From assembly GCA_028682895.1 (NCBI GenBank), contig JAJRAK010000024.1:1-41187 (forward strand): 41,187 bases of DNA, read 5' to 3'. The translations under genes were made by a program, and so were the position numbers. Below, one piece after another: positions 18,126 through 24,814 of the stretch. The stretch is from Methanomassiliicoccales archaeon. GTDB taxonomy: Archaea; Thermoplasmatota; Thermoplasmata; Methanomassiliicoccales; UBA472. The notes below the pieces were generated by a model. That model saw only the letters and a program-made list of their open reading frames with translations, made no database searches and had not been told where the DNA came from. Position 1 is the first letter of the stretch, and each line of letters starts with the position of its first letter.

Positions 18126-18430
18126 CGATACTATGCCAGCACATCAATATTTAATGTTTGTTCCGAGAATTGGCTCAGTATCAGGGAAACAGACCACCAA
18201 GTTCGTTCAGGCGAAGGTCCGTGGTCAATACGAGGGGCTCCCTAAGCTCTCTGATCCTTTTTACTACAGCAACTACTGGCTCAACCGGGTTCGCGCGCGA
18301 GTTACCATTCCGTTTCATACCAATGCATCCAGGTATGGAAGGGCATGAGAATGGTAATTGCCATCAGTAACGAACGCTTCTGAGCGTCCGTGTTCATCTC
18401 CTTTAAAGTGATCAGGCTGAAAAAATAATG
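18126..18430. other. Hairpin-rich spacer, possible small RNA
   Basis: The first 35 bases carry the peroxiredoxin promoter. The rest has no convincing ORF but contains several inverted repeats. GACCAC 18192-18197 pairs with GTGGTC 18221-18226 around an inner TTCG/CGAA. A nested pair follows: TTACCATTC 18302-18310 with GAATGGTAA 18349-18357, enclosing TTTCATACC 18313-18321 with GGTATGGAA 18332-18340 (one G-U pair). ACGCT/AGCGT lies at about 18373-18386. The density of pairing suggests a structured RNA, but no known family (SRP RNA, RNase P RNA, 5S) was recognised. Confidence 0.3.
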
Positions 18431-18445
18431 AGGGCCAGGGGCCCT
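18419..18445 (-). terminator. Intrinsic-like terminator of the duplicated membrane protein gene
   Basis: Read on the minus strand, a perfect AGGGCC/GGCCCT hairpin (18431-18445, three-base loop) is followed by CATTATTTTTTC, directly after the gene at 18452. Confidence 0.6.
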
Positions 18446-18451
18446 TCTAGC

Positions 18452-18808
18452 TCAGAAAAGACCGAGTAAACCAACGATTATGGCGATTACGCCGATGATG
18501 GTCTGGAACCTTCCCAGCCACTTAGCTAGCTTTTCCAAGCTCTTGCCCAGGGCAGGGATGCTCGGGAGGATGCCCATGGCCAGGATCAGGCCTGCGATTA
18601 AAGCGACGATCTCCTGTAGGCCGATCTTACCCGAGTCCAATATGAACCATATCGCCAAAACTATCATTACGACGCCGATGATGGTCTGGAACCTTCCCAG
18701 CCACTTAGCTAGCTTTTCCAAGCTCTTGCCCAGAGCGGGAATGCTGGTCAGGATGCCCATGGCCAATATCAAACCCGCTATTATGTTCAATACCGGAAGT
18801 ATGTCCAT
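18452..18808 (-). CDS. Small membrane protein made of two tandem repeats, family not recognised
   Basis: The 118-residue product consists of two copies of one unit of about 61 residues. Each has a hydrophobic helix (IAGLILAMGIL), a short amphipathic linker (SIPALGKSLEKLAKWLGRFQ) and a second hydrophobic helix, so four membrane segments are likely. The two linkers are identical in sequence and are encoded by a perfectly repeated 62-nt DNA segment 183 bases apart. The linker is basic and could lie along the membrane. The start is ATG at 18808. It ends at its own terminator, with an AT-rich promoter region upstream. No enzymatic or transport motif is seen. Possible roles include membrane scaffolding or a subunit of a larger complex, neither supported further. 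Confidence 0.75.
   Translation of the reverse strand: MDILPVLNIIAGLILAMGILTSIPALGKSLEKLAKWLGRFQTIIGVVMIVLAIWFILDSGKIGLQEIVALIAGLILAMGILPSIPALGKSLEKLAKWLGRFQTIIGVIAIIVGLLGLF
18489..18550. repeat. 62-nt direct repeat, copy 1
   Basis: This segment is identical base for base to 18672-18733. It encodes the C-terminal copy of the basic linker of the duplicated membrane protein (minus strand). Flanking parts of the two units have diverged, so the identical block stands out. Confidence 0.9.
18672..18733. repeat. 62-nt direct repeat, copy 2
   Basis: Identical to 18489-18550, offset by 183 bases (61 codons), and in frame with it. It encodes the N-terminal linker copy. Confidence 0.9.
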
Positions 18809-19103
18809 GTTATGATCTCCCTACTGTTAATTAACAATTTTTTTATTATAAATATTTAATGTCATACCTCACACTATCTGGATGATAAAAATGACTTTAT
18901 GTGCTCTATATAATCAATATTTATATTGTGACGTATTCATTTATTTATAATTTTAGTTAATTACACGACCCTATCTCTATTGGAACGATACCACAGATCG
19001 ACATTTTCTCGAATTCCATGATTTTATATCCTTGTTGGCAGTCTCCCATTCATTACAAATTCCTTCACCATCAAGGTGAAGCATTCATTACGGAGGGTTC
19101 GAT
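18809..19103. promoter_or_regulatory. AT-rich divergent promoter region with hairpin flanked by direct repeats
   Basis: This 295-nt spacer is much richer in A+T than its surroundings. For the minus-strand gene, ATTATAAATATTTAA at about 18845-18860 is a strong TATA region. For the plus-strand gene, GATTTTATATCC at 19020-19031 predicts a start near 19052. The resulting leader holds CTTCACC (19063-19069) paired with GGTGAAG (19075-19081). That hairpin is flanked by direct repeats CATTCATTAC at 19047-19056 and 19082-19091. GGAGG at 19092-19096 is the ribosome binding site for TTG 19104. Confidence 0.5.
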
Positions 19104-20060
19104 TTGACAGCTAAGAAATCATCTGGAAGTAAGACCAAGGTCGAGAACAGCGAGAAAAGTTTGGAGGCGGCGAAGGTGAGCGACGCTGAGCCGACGATAT
19201 TGGACAAGAACCCGATCCGCTCCATGATGTTCAAGGACGTGCTCCTTCAGGAGATCGTTGATGGTCTCAAGGCCGAACAGGTGCCCAAGGAGGACATGGA
19301 AGAGGTCCTTTTCCTCACTGTGACCAATGCTGTGCTGGAACAGGTAGGGATGAACCTCTCTGAGGAACTTCTGCTCGTATTCCAGGAGAACCTTGACGAC
19401 TATCTTGCCATCTCCATGATCAACAGGGAGCACAACATCGACATACTGTCTTTGTTCAGGGACCAGTTCTTGGAAGCTCAGGGCGATAGTTTCGATGACG
19501 AACGCGCCCTCATGGAAGCTTTGACAGCATTCGAGGACGAGTGGTGGGGCACCCCCAAGGACTTCCTCGGTGGAAGCTCGCCGAACGACCTGATGGACCA
19601 GGCCAAGGATCAGCTGGCCGGAGATTCTGATGAGGAAGAGCACGAGCATGAGCATGAGCACGAGTGCGAGTGCGAGGATTGCGGCGACTCCCATTACTGG
19701 GCCGCAAGGTCATACGCCATCAGGGACATGTGGTTGGAGACGATCATCGAGAGCGTGACCAAGGAGTCGATGCCCACACCTCAGAGGAGGGAGCGTCTTT
19801 TCATCTCCCTGACCAATGCTCTGCTCGATCTCGTCGTCAACGTGATGCCGGACTTCATGACCGAGGACCTGTTCGTAGGGCTCGACCAGGCATTGGCGAT
19901 GGCCTTGGTCGACAAAGAGTCCAAGGTCGAGCTGATGCAGATATTCCAGGACGCTCTGGCCAAGTTCGAGGAAGAATGGTGGGGGACCGAGCTGAAGGAG
20001 CTGGGTGGCAAGAGCCCGGACGAGGCCGTGGAGAGCATGGCCCGTAAGTACGGTCTATAA
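19104..20060 (+). CDS. Duplicated-domain protein with His/Cys-rich linker, function unknown
   Basis: The 318-residue protein has two related helical domains. The first (about 38-165) contains FLTVTNAVLEQV and FEDEWWGTPKDFLGG; the second (about 205-315) contains FISLTNALLDLV and FEEEWWGTELKELGG. The aligned ends EWWGT..GG-SP are the clearest marks of duplication. Between them lies a metal-binding-looking linker: four His alternating with Glu from residue 180, then Cys-Glu-Cys-Glu-Asp-Cys, ending near residue 193. No signal peptide is seen, so it is probably cytosolic. It starts with TTG behind GGAGG and ends nine bases before mevalonate kinase, suggesting cotranscription. No family or reaction was recognised; zinc or nickel storage, sensing or a chaperone role would be guesses. 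Confidence 0.78.
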   Translation: MTAKKSSGSKTKVENSEKSLEAAKVSDAEPTILDKNPIRSMMFKDVLLQEIVDGLKAEQVPKEDMEEVLFLTVTNAVLEQVGMNLSEELLLVFQENLDDYLAISMINREHNIDILSLFRDQFLEAQGDSFDDERALMEALTAFEDEWWGTPKDFLGGSSPNDLMDQAKDQLAGDSDEEEHEHEHEHECECEDCGDSHYWAARSYAIRDMWLETIIESVTKESMPTPQRRERLFISLTNALLDLVVNVMPDFMTEDLFVGLDQALAMALVDKESKVELMQIFQDALAKFEEEWWGTELKELGGKSPDEAVESMARKYGL

Positions 20061-20069
20061 AGGTCGATC

Positions 20070-21002
20070 ATGCCAGACAGGCTCTGGGACACGTCCGCCC
20101 CGGCCAAGGTCATCTTGCTGGGGGAGCACGCGGTGGTCTATGGGCAGCCGGCCATATCCGTGGCCGTTGACCTGCGCATGCGCTGCCGCATACGTCCGGA
20201 CCGATCATCAAGCCTCAATGGCACGCCCCTCACGCCGCAGAACTACTCATACGTGTCAGCCTGCATCGATAAGCGTCGCTCCGGTCCCATGGCCGTGACG
20301 ACCGAGTCTGATTTCCCCTCCGGTTCCGGGCTCGGTTCGTCAGCGGCCGTAACCGTTGCTCTGCTCGCCGCCCTGGCTAAATGTCAAGGGGGATGGAGGG
20401 AGGACGAGATCGCCCGCCAAGCGTTCGAGGTGGAGAGCGAGATACAGGGGCGGGCCAGCCCCATCGATACCTCCACCTGCGCTCATGGCCGAGGCATCAT
20501 GATCAAAAAAAGGCCGGGGGAGAAGCTGCTATGGGAGATATCCCGGGACACTCGTCACTGGTGCGTCCACGATCTGGACGTGCCGGAGATGAAGCTCGTC
20601 ATCGGTTTCACCGGACGATCGGCACCCACCGGTCCCTTGGTGGCCAAGGTGAAAAGGTACGTCGACCGCACTAGGTTCGCTTCGGACATCATTCAAGAGA
20701 TCGGTCAGGTCACCGAGGAAGGTGCCCGACGGCTGGCGATGAACGACCTGGAATCATTGGGTCGACTGATGACAAGGGACCACAAGTTGCTCGCCATACT
20801 GGGCGTGTCCTCTGTGGGGCTCGACAAGCTCGTCTCAGCGGCCCTGCCATATTCATACGGGGCCAAGCTCACCGGTGCCGGTGGCGGTGGGAGCATGATC
20901 GCGCTGACCGATAGGCCGGACATGGTCGTTGAAGCGATAAAAAATAAAGGTGGCCAGCCGTTCATCGCTAGTACTGGCGTGCCTGGTGTAAAAGAGGAAT
21001 AA
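20070..21002 (+). CDS. mvk: Mevalonate kinase
   Basis: A GHMP kinase that phosphorylates mevalonate, feeding isoprenoid synthesis for archaeal ether lipids. The three GHMP motifs are visible: PAKVILLGEHAVVYGQPA near the N-terminus, the ATP loop PSGSGLGSSAAVTVALL near residue 90, and KLTGAGGGGSMIAL near residue 270. The catalytic-loop region SPIDTSTCAHG matches mevalonate kinase rather than homoserine or galactokinase. The 310-residue length is normal. It follows the unknown protein at 19104 by nine bases and converges with geranylgeranyl reductase, leaving only 20 bases between the two stops. Confidence 0.93.
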   Translation: MPDRLWDTSAPAKVILLGEHAVVYGQPAISVAVDLRMRCRIRPDRSSSLNGTPLTPQNYSYVSACIDKRRSGPMAVTTESDFPSGSGLGSSAAVTVALLAALAKCQGGWREDEIARQAFEVESEIQGRASPIDTSTCAHGRGIMIKKRPGEKLLWEISRDTRHWCVHDLDVPEMKLVIGFTGRSAPTGPLVAKVKRYVDRTRFASDIIQEIGQVTEEGARRLAMNDLESLGRLMTRDHKLLAILGVSSVGLDKLVSAALPYSYGAKLTGAGGGGSMIALTDRPDMVVEAIKNKGGQPFIASTGVPGVKEE

Positions 21003-21022
21003 AAGGGTTTGAACGAAAGACC

Positions 21023-22210
21023 TCAGATGAGGTCCTCGAACTCCTTGACCAGCTCGGGGTGGTTCTCCTTGATGGCGATGAGTATGTTGTGCACGGACAT
21101 CTTGTCCACGTGTGCCGTGGACAAGGTCTCGATTACACCGTCCAATGTCTTATCGGACAGGGTCAGGAACTTCTCCTTGGCCATCCAGTTGCGCCACAGG
21201 CGGTTCTCCATTGCGTCGCGCCACTTCTTATCGTAAGGCATCATGGCCTTCTCGCTGAAGTCGTTCGCCTGGAAGCAATCGCCCAGCACCTCACCGGCGA
21301 ACTTGCCTGCCAGCAACCCGTTGGCGATGCCTCCGCCAGTTATCGGGTCGATTATGCGGGCAGAGTCCCCGACCAGGACCAGACCGTCCATGACCGATTT
21401 TTCCACCGGTGGTGAGACGGATACGCCTCCGGCCAAGGCCTCCAACGGCTGGCCGCAGCTCAGCCGGGGGTCCTTCTTGATCCAGGAGTCTAGATACGCC
21501 TTTACCTCGCCTGGCTTCTTCAGCTTGGAGGCCAGTACGCCTATGCCGACGTTGGCGGTGTCATCGCCCTTGGGGAATACCCATATGTATCCGCCCGGGG
21601 CCACGGACCCGATGATGAACTCGCAGTAATCCGGTTCGGTCTTCAGGTTGGCCATGCGATACTGGTAGCAGGTGGTGATGTCACCGGTCTTCAGGGTGGT
21701 ATCTATCCCGGCCCAGCGGGCCACCTGTGACTCAAAGCCGTCCGCCGCTACGACGCAGCCCGCGGTGAGCTTCAGCGGCTCGCCCTCGCGCAGCGCCTTC
21801 ACGCCCACGACCGTCTCACCATCTTTGATGACATCAACGGCCGATGTCTTCAACCATATCTCCGCGCCCGCTCGAGCGGCCTCAGCGGCCATGGCCTTGT
21901 CGAAGAGATGCCTTTCCAGCACCATTCCGACCTCGTTCCCGGCCTGGCTCTCATCTATGCGGAACACCTTGCCTCCGGGCGAGACGAGCTTGGCCCCGGC
22001 TATGTCGGCCGAGACCCAACGGCGGTCGATCTCAACGCCCGCCTTCGCCAGTCCCTTCTTGTTCACGCCCTCGGCGCAGCGAAGGGAGGCACCGATCTCC
22101 TGGCGCTTCTCTATCATCAATACACGGGCGCCCTTCATGGCCGCGTGCTTAGCTGTCTTGCTACCGGCCGGACCGGCACCAACGACGATTATGTCGTAAT
22201 CGGGCTTCAT
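21023..22210 (-). CDS. Geranylgeranyl reductase (digeranylgeranylglycerophospholipid reductase)
   Basis: This FAD enzyme saturates the geranylgeranyl chains of archaeal membrane lipids. The N-terminal dinucleotide-binding motif VVGAGPAGSKTAKHAA is at about residues 8-23. It is followed by the family's GASLRCAEGVNKKGL region and, in the middle, GDSARIIDPITGGGIANGLLAG. The 395-residue length is typical. Its ATG overlaps the stop of the upstream ferredoxin by four bases (ATGA), and that ferredoxin is the likely electron donor. The order tes-ferredoxin-GGR matches my recollection of Methanosarcina acetivorans MA1486-MA1485-MA1484, where reductase and ferredoxin act together. Confidence 0.93.
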   Translation of the reverse strand: MKPDYDIIVVGAGPAGSKTAKHAAMKGARVLMIEKRQEIGASLRCAEGVNKKGLAKAGVEIDRRWVSADIAGAKLVSPGGKVFRIDESQAGNEVGMVLERHLFDKAMAAEAARAGAEIWLKTSAVDVIKDGETVVGVKALREGEPLKLTAGCVVAADGFESQVARWAGIDTTLKTGDITTCYQYRMANLKTEPDYCEFIIGSVAPGGYIWVFPKGDDTANVGIGVLASKLKKPGEVKAYLDSWIKKDPRLSCGQPLEALAGGVSVSPPVEKSVMDGLVLVGDSARIIDPITGGGIANGLLAGKFAGEVLGDCFQANDFSEKAMMPYDKKWRDAMENRLWRNWMAKEKFLTLSDKTLDGVIETLSTAHVDKMSVHNILIAIKENHPELVKEFEDLI

Positions 22211-22380
22211 TTCTTACCCTCCATCGTCAATGCTCCGGCCGGGCACAAGCGAACGCACCGACCGCATTTGTTGCACTTCTCGTTGAACTGAAGTACGACC
22301 TCGTTAAGGAATATGGCGTTCTGGGGGCACGAGCCCACGCAGGCGCCGCAATGCATGCACTTCTCTATGCTGACGATCAT
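22207..22380 (-). CDS. Small 2x[4Fe-4S] ferredoxin
   Basis: This 57-residue protein reads MIVSIEKCMHCGACVGSCPQ at its start and ends LTMEGKK. It has two canonical cluster motifs: C-x2-C-x2-C-x3-CP at residues 8-19 and again at about 36-47. It starts at ATG 22380 behind a strong AAGGAGGTG, 12 bases after the tetraether synthase stop, and overlaps the reductase start by four bases. Placed between two redox enzymes of lipid maturation, it most likely carries electrons to geranylgeranyl reductase and perhaps also to the radical SAM enzyme. Confidence 0.92.
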   Translation of the reverse strand: MIVSIEKCMHCGACVGSCPQNAIFLNEVVLQFNEKCNKCGRCVRLCPAGALTMEGKK

Positions 22381-22392
22381 TGAAACACCTCC

Positions 22393-23946
22393 TTATGTGT
22401 GCTCCGTTCCCCTTGTCCGCCTCCACTCCTCGATGGGCACGGAGAACTTCTTTTCCACCTGCTCGCGGTAGGTCGGTCCACCATTGTATGCGCAGAACGG
22501 GATGATCCTTCCGTCAGGCACAACATAATGGATGGCGCAGCGCTTGACCCTTTCGATGTCGTAGTTGTACAGGTCCTGGAAATGCATCCCTCCGATCATC
22601 ATCATCTTCCAGGAGAAGTTGGCCAAGGATTGCTTGGACTGGTCCCCCATGACCGCTGATAGCAGTTTCAGGAACGACATCATGTCCAGTCCCTCGGGCA
22701 TCTTGTCCTCGTGCATGTACTTCTTCATCAGCGAGATGGCCTTCAGCTTGGAAGGGAACTTCACTTTTGACCTCTCGGCCTTCTTCGAAAGCTCGTACAG
22801 CTCCTTGAACAGTGGCTCCACATCAACGAACTGGGTCAGGGGAACGACATGGTCCTTGTCCTTTATGAAAAGGTACGTGGCGATGCCACAGTGCGGGTGC
22901 GTGGTGAACGTCACCTTGGGCTCCCCGATTATGGCAGTTGCCAGTGTCGAGATGGGCACAACGCTAGGCACCGGGAACCAGTCGCTCTTCTTTATCTGTC
23001 CGTTGGTCTGGGACTCGAAGTCCGCTACCAGGTCGGGCAGGGTGTACCTCTGCTTGGCCAGCTCCTCCATGTTGATCCTACCGGTGAACGACACAGGCTG
23101 GAAGTTTATACCACGGATAACATCGGAGTTCTCCAGGGCGTAGCTGAATATTGGACCTACCTGGCTGTTCGTAACTCCCTTTACGACGACCGGGACCAGT
23201 ACGATCGAGGGCCGCTTCTCCAGCTTCCTCACGTTCTCGACGACCTTCATCTTGATGTCGAGCATCTTCCTGGCCCTGGATATCATGTAGATATCATCGT
23301 TCATGCCGTCGAACTGGAGATAGATGGTGTTCAGTCCGGCATCGGCGGAGGCCTTCAGGAACTCGAAGTCCTCGGCGAACTTTATGCCGTTGGTGGCGAC
23401 CTGGATCTGGGCAAAACCCATCTCTTTGGCCTTCTTCACCACGTCTACGAACCTGGGATAGATGGTCGGTTCGCCGCCGGCGAACTGGATGGCCGGGCAC
23501 GGTACTGGCTTTGAGTCGCGCAGGACCTGCATCATCTTAACGATCTCATCATAGCTGGGCTCGTAGACATAGCCCGCCTGATTGGCGTTAGCGAAGCAGA
23601 TAGGGCACTTCATGTTGCAGCGGTTGGTGAGGTCAAGGTTGGCCAGTGCGGTGTGGCTCAGGTGCAGGTCGCAAAGACCGCAATCGTTGGGACACTCCTT
23701 GGCCTGCGGTATGAACGGGTTCTCCACGCCCACACCATCATAGGCATACTGCTCCGCCTTCAGGTAAAGCTCGACATCGGACCAGACCACGTCGTGGAAG
23801 CTTCCATGCTCAGGGCAGGTCTTGTCCATGACGACCTTACCATCCTTTTCGCTTATCGTAGCAGTTATGATCTTCCTGCATTCCGGACAGAGGGACCCTG
23901 TCTTCTTGGGCAACCCTCTGGGCAATGTGCTATCTTTTGCAATCAT
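22393..23946 (-). CDS. tes: Tetraether lipid synthase (Tes/GMAS), radical SAM enzyme
   Basis: Family members join two diether lipids tail to tail to make macrocyclic diethers and GDGT tetraethers. The 517-residue protein has an N-terminal C-x2-C...CPEH pattern (Cys 20, 23, 44), fitting the rubredoxin-like metal site reported for Tes. Next come the auxiliary cysteines CPNDCGLC (85, 89, 92) and the radical SAM motif CNMKCPIC (110, 114, 117). GGEPT follows in the SAM-binding region, with further cysteines near the C-terminus (RVKRCAIHY, PFCAYN). The start is ATG 23946, about eleven bases after the predicted transcription start. It heads an operon with ferredoxin and geranylgeranyl reductase and is divergent from a TrmB-like regulator. 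Other MoaA/PqqE-like functions are less likely given this context. Confidence 0.87.
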   Translation of the reverse strand: MIAKDSTLPRGLPKKTGSLCPECRKIITATISEKDGKVVMDKTCPEHGSFHDVVWSDVELYLKAEQYAYDGVGVENPFIPQAKECPNDCGLCDLHLSHTALANLDLTNRCNMKCPICFANANQAGYVYEPSYDEIVKMMQVLRDSKPVPCPAIQFAGGEPTIYPRFVDVVKKAKEMGFAQIQVATNGIKFAEDFEFLKASADAGLNTIYLQFDGMNDDIYMISRARKMLDIKMKVVENVRKLEKRPSIVLVPVVVKGVTNSQVGPIFSYALENSDVIRGINFQPVSFTGRINMEELAKQRYTLPDLVADFESQTNGQIKKSDWFPVPSVVPISTLATAIIGEPKVTFTTHPHCGIATYLFIKDKDHVVPLTQFVDVEPLFKELYELSKKAERSKVKFPSKLKAISLMKKYMHEDKMPEGLDMMSFLKLLSAVMGDQSKQSLANFSWKMMMIGGMHFQDLYNYDIERVKRCAIHYVVPDGRIIPFCAYNGGPTYREQVEKKFSVPIEEWRRTRGTEHT

Positions 23947-23980
23947 TATTGCATCCCCTAGGCCACATACTAAAAAGCGA

Positions 23981-23990
23981 CAATATAATG
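23981..23990 (-). promoter_or_regulatory. TATA box of the tes operon
   Basis: On the minus strand ATTATATTG is centred near 23985, predicting a start near 23958 and a leader of about a dozen bases before ATG 23946. Confidence 0.45.
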
Positions 23991-23993
23991 CTT

Positions 23994-24014
23994 ATGTAGC
24001 TGTACGAGCTACAT
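23994..24014. promoter_or_regulatory. Perfect 8+5+8 palindrome, candidate operator between tes and the TrmB-like gene
   Basis: ATGTAGCT (23994-24001) and AGCTACAT (24007-24014) are exact inverted copies around GTACG. The site lies directly upstream of the tes TATA box and covers the position expected for the TATA box of the divergent regulator (start 24023). It is thus well placed to control both directions. It is most simply the binding site of the neighbouring TrmB-like protein, but this is inference. Confidence 0.6.
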
Positions 24015-24022
24015 GTATACGC

Positions 24023-24769
24023 ATGAATATCATCGACGTTCTCCGTCTGGATATAAATGACATAGAGAAGGAATTCGGGCAGATCGCATCCGCCCTCGGG
24101 AACATCGGGTTGACCGGTTATGAATCAAGGGTCTACGTGGCCTTGATACTTAGGACCCACGGGACCGCCGAGGAGGTAGCGGAACTGGCCATGATACCAC
24201 GGACCTCCGCCTACAAGGCATTATTATCATTGAAGGAAAAGAACTTCGTGGAGGATGTGGGGGGTCGTCCCGCGATGTATCACCCCGTATCGACCGAGGA
24301 GATACAAGCGCGCGTCCTGGCGGACATCAACGCCGCTTTCAGCAAGCTGAACTCGGTTAAGGGGCTGCTCAGCGAGAAGGGCACACCTGAACTGGTGTAT
24401 ACGATCAATGGCAAGAAGAAGGTGCTGGATAAGATCGGTGAGATGCTCGATGCATCGAAAAGGACCTTCATGATATCCTCTCCTAAGATGCACGAGGTCC
24501 GCGCCGAGCACGCCGATCGGTTCAAAGAGGCCGTGGCGCGAGGGGTGCACATCACCATAATAACCGAACCGGCCATCAAGGTCCCGCAGGCCAGCGAGGT
24601 CTACCGTCGAAAGAAGCTGATCGCGACGGATGTAATTTCGGATGGAACGCACGCCATGATCGCCTCCGAGGACCTGGACCTGTGCGGTTTCTCTGATAAT
24701 CCGTTGATAGCGACACATCTAGAGAACTTCCTACACATGGTCAAGGGAATGGATACGAACGTAACCTGA
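24023..24769 (+). CDS. TrmB-family transcriptional regulator
   Basis: The 248-residue protein has a TrmB-type winged helix near residues 25-90 (LTGYESRVYVALI, AEEVAELAMIPRTSAYKAL, LKEKNFVEDVGGRPAMYHPV). A C-terminal phospholipase-D-like/TrmB sensor region follows (TFMISSPKMHEVR, RGVHITIITEP, AMIASEDLDLCGF). The frame is open far upstream, but ATG 24023 is chosen because it begins the domain and suits the promoter. TrmB proteins usually sense sugars or other small molecules. Here the divergent partner is a membrane-lipid operon, so control of tetraether synthesis is a reasonable hypothesis. The shared palindrome 23994-24014 lies nine bases upstream of its ATG. Confidence 0.85.
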   Translation: MNIIDVLRLDINDIEKEFGQIASALGNIGLTGYESRVYVALILRTHGTAEEVAELAMIPRTSAYKALLSLKEKNFVEDVGGRPAMYHPVSTEEIQARVLADINAAFSKLNSVKGLLSEKGTPELVYTINGKKKVLDKIGEMLDASKRTFMISSPKMHEVRAEHADRFKEAVARGVHITIITEPAIKVPQASEVYRRKKLIATDVISDGTHAMIASEDLDLCGFSDNPLIATHLENFLHMVKGMDTNVT

Positions 24770-24783
24770 TTGTAGTTCGGCCC

Positions 24784-24791
24784 CTTTTTAT
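24784..24791 (+). promoter_or_regulatory. TATA box of the large anchored protein gene
   Basis: TTTTTATT is centred about 27 bases upstream of ATG 24815. This favours that ATG, leaderless, over in-frame TTG codons at 24791 and 24803. Confidence 0.4.
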
Positions 24792-24814
24792 TGCCTCGGC
24801 GCTTGATTGGAGGG

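Noticed and set aside
17601-18348. Long plus-strand ORFs antisense to peroxiredoxin and running into the spacer
   Set aside because: They overlap a well-supported gene on the other strand, have no recognisable motif, and their upstream part mirrors the peroxiredoxin codons.
18489-18733. CRISPR-like repeat
   Set aside because: There are only two copies, 183 bases apart and in frame within a protein gene, which fits an internal gene duplication.
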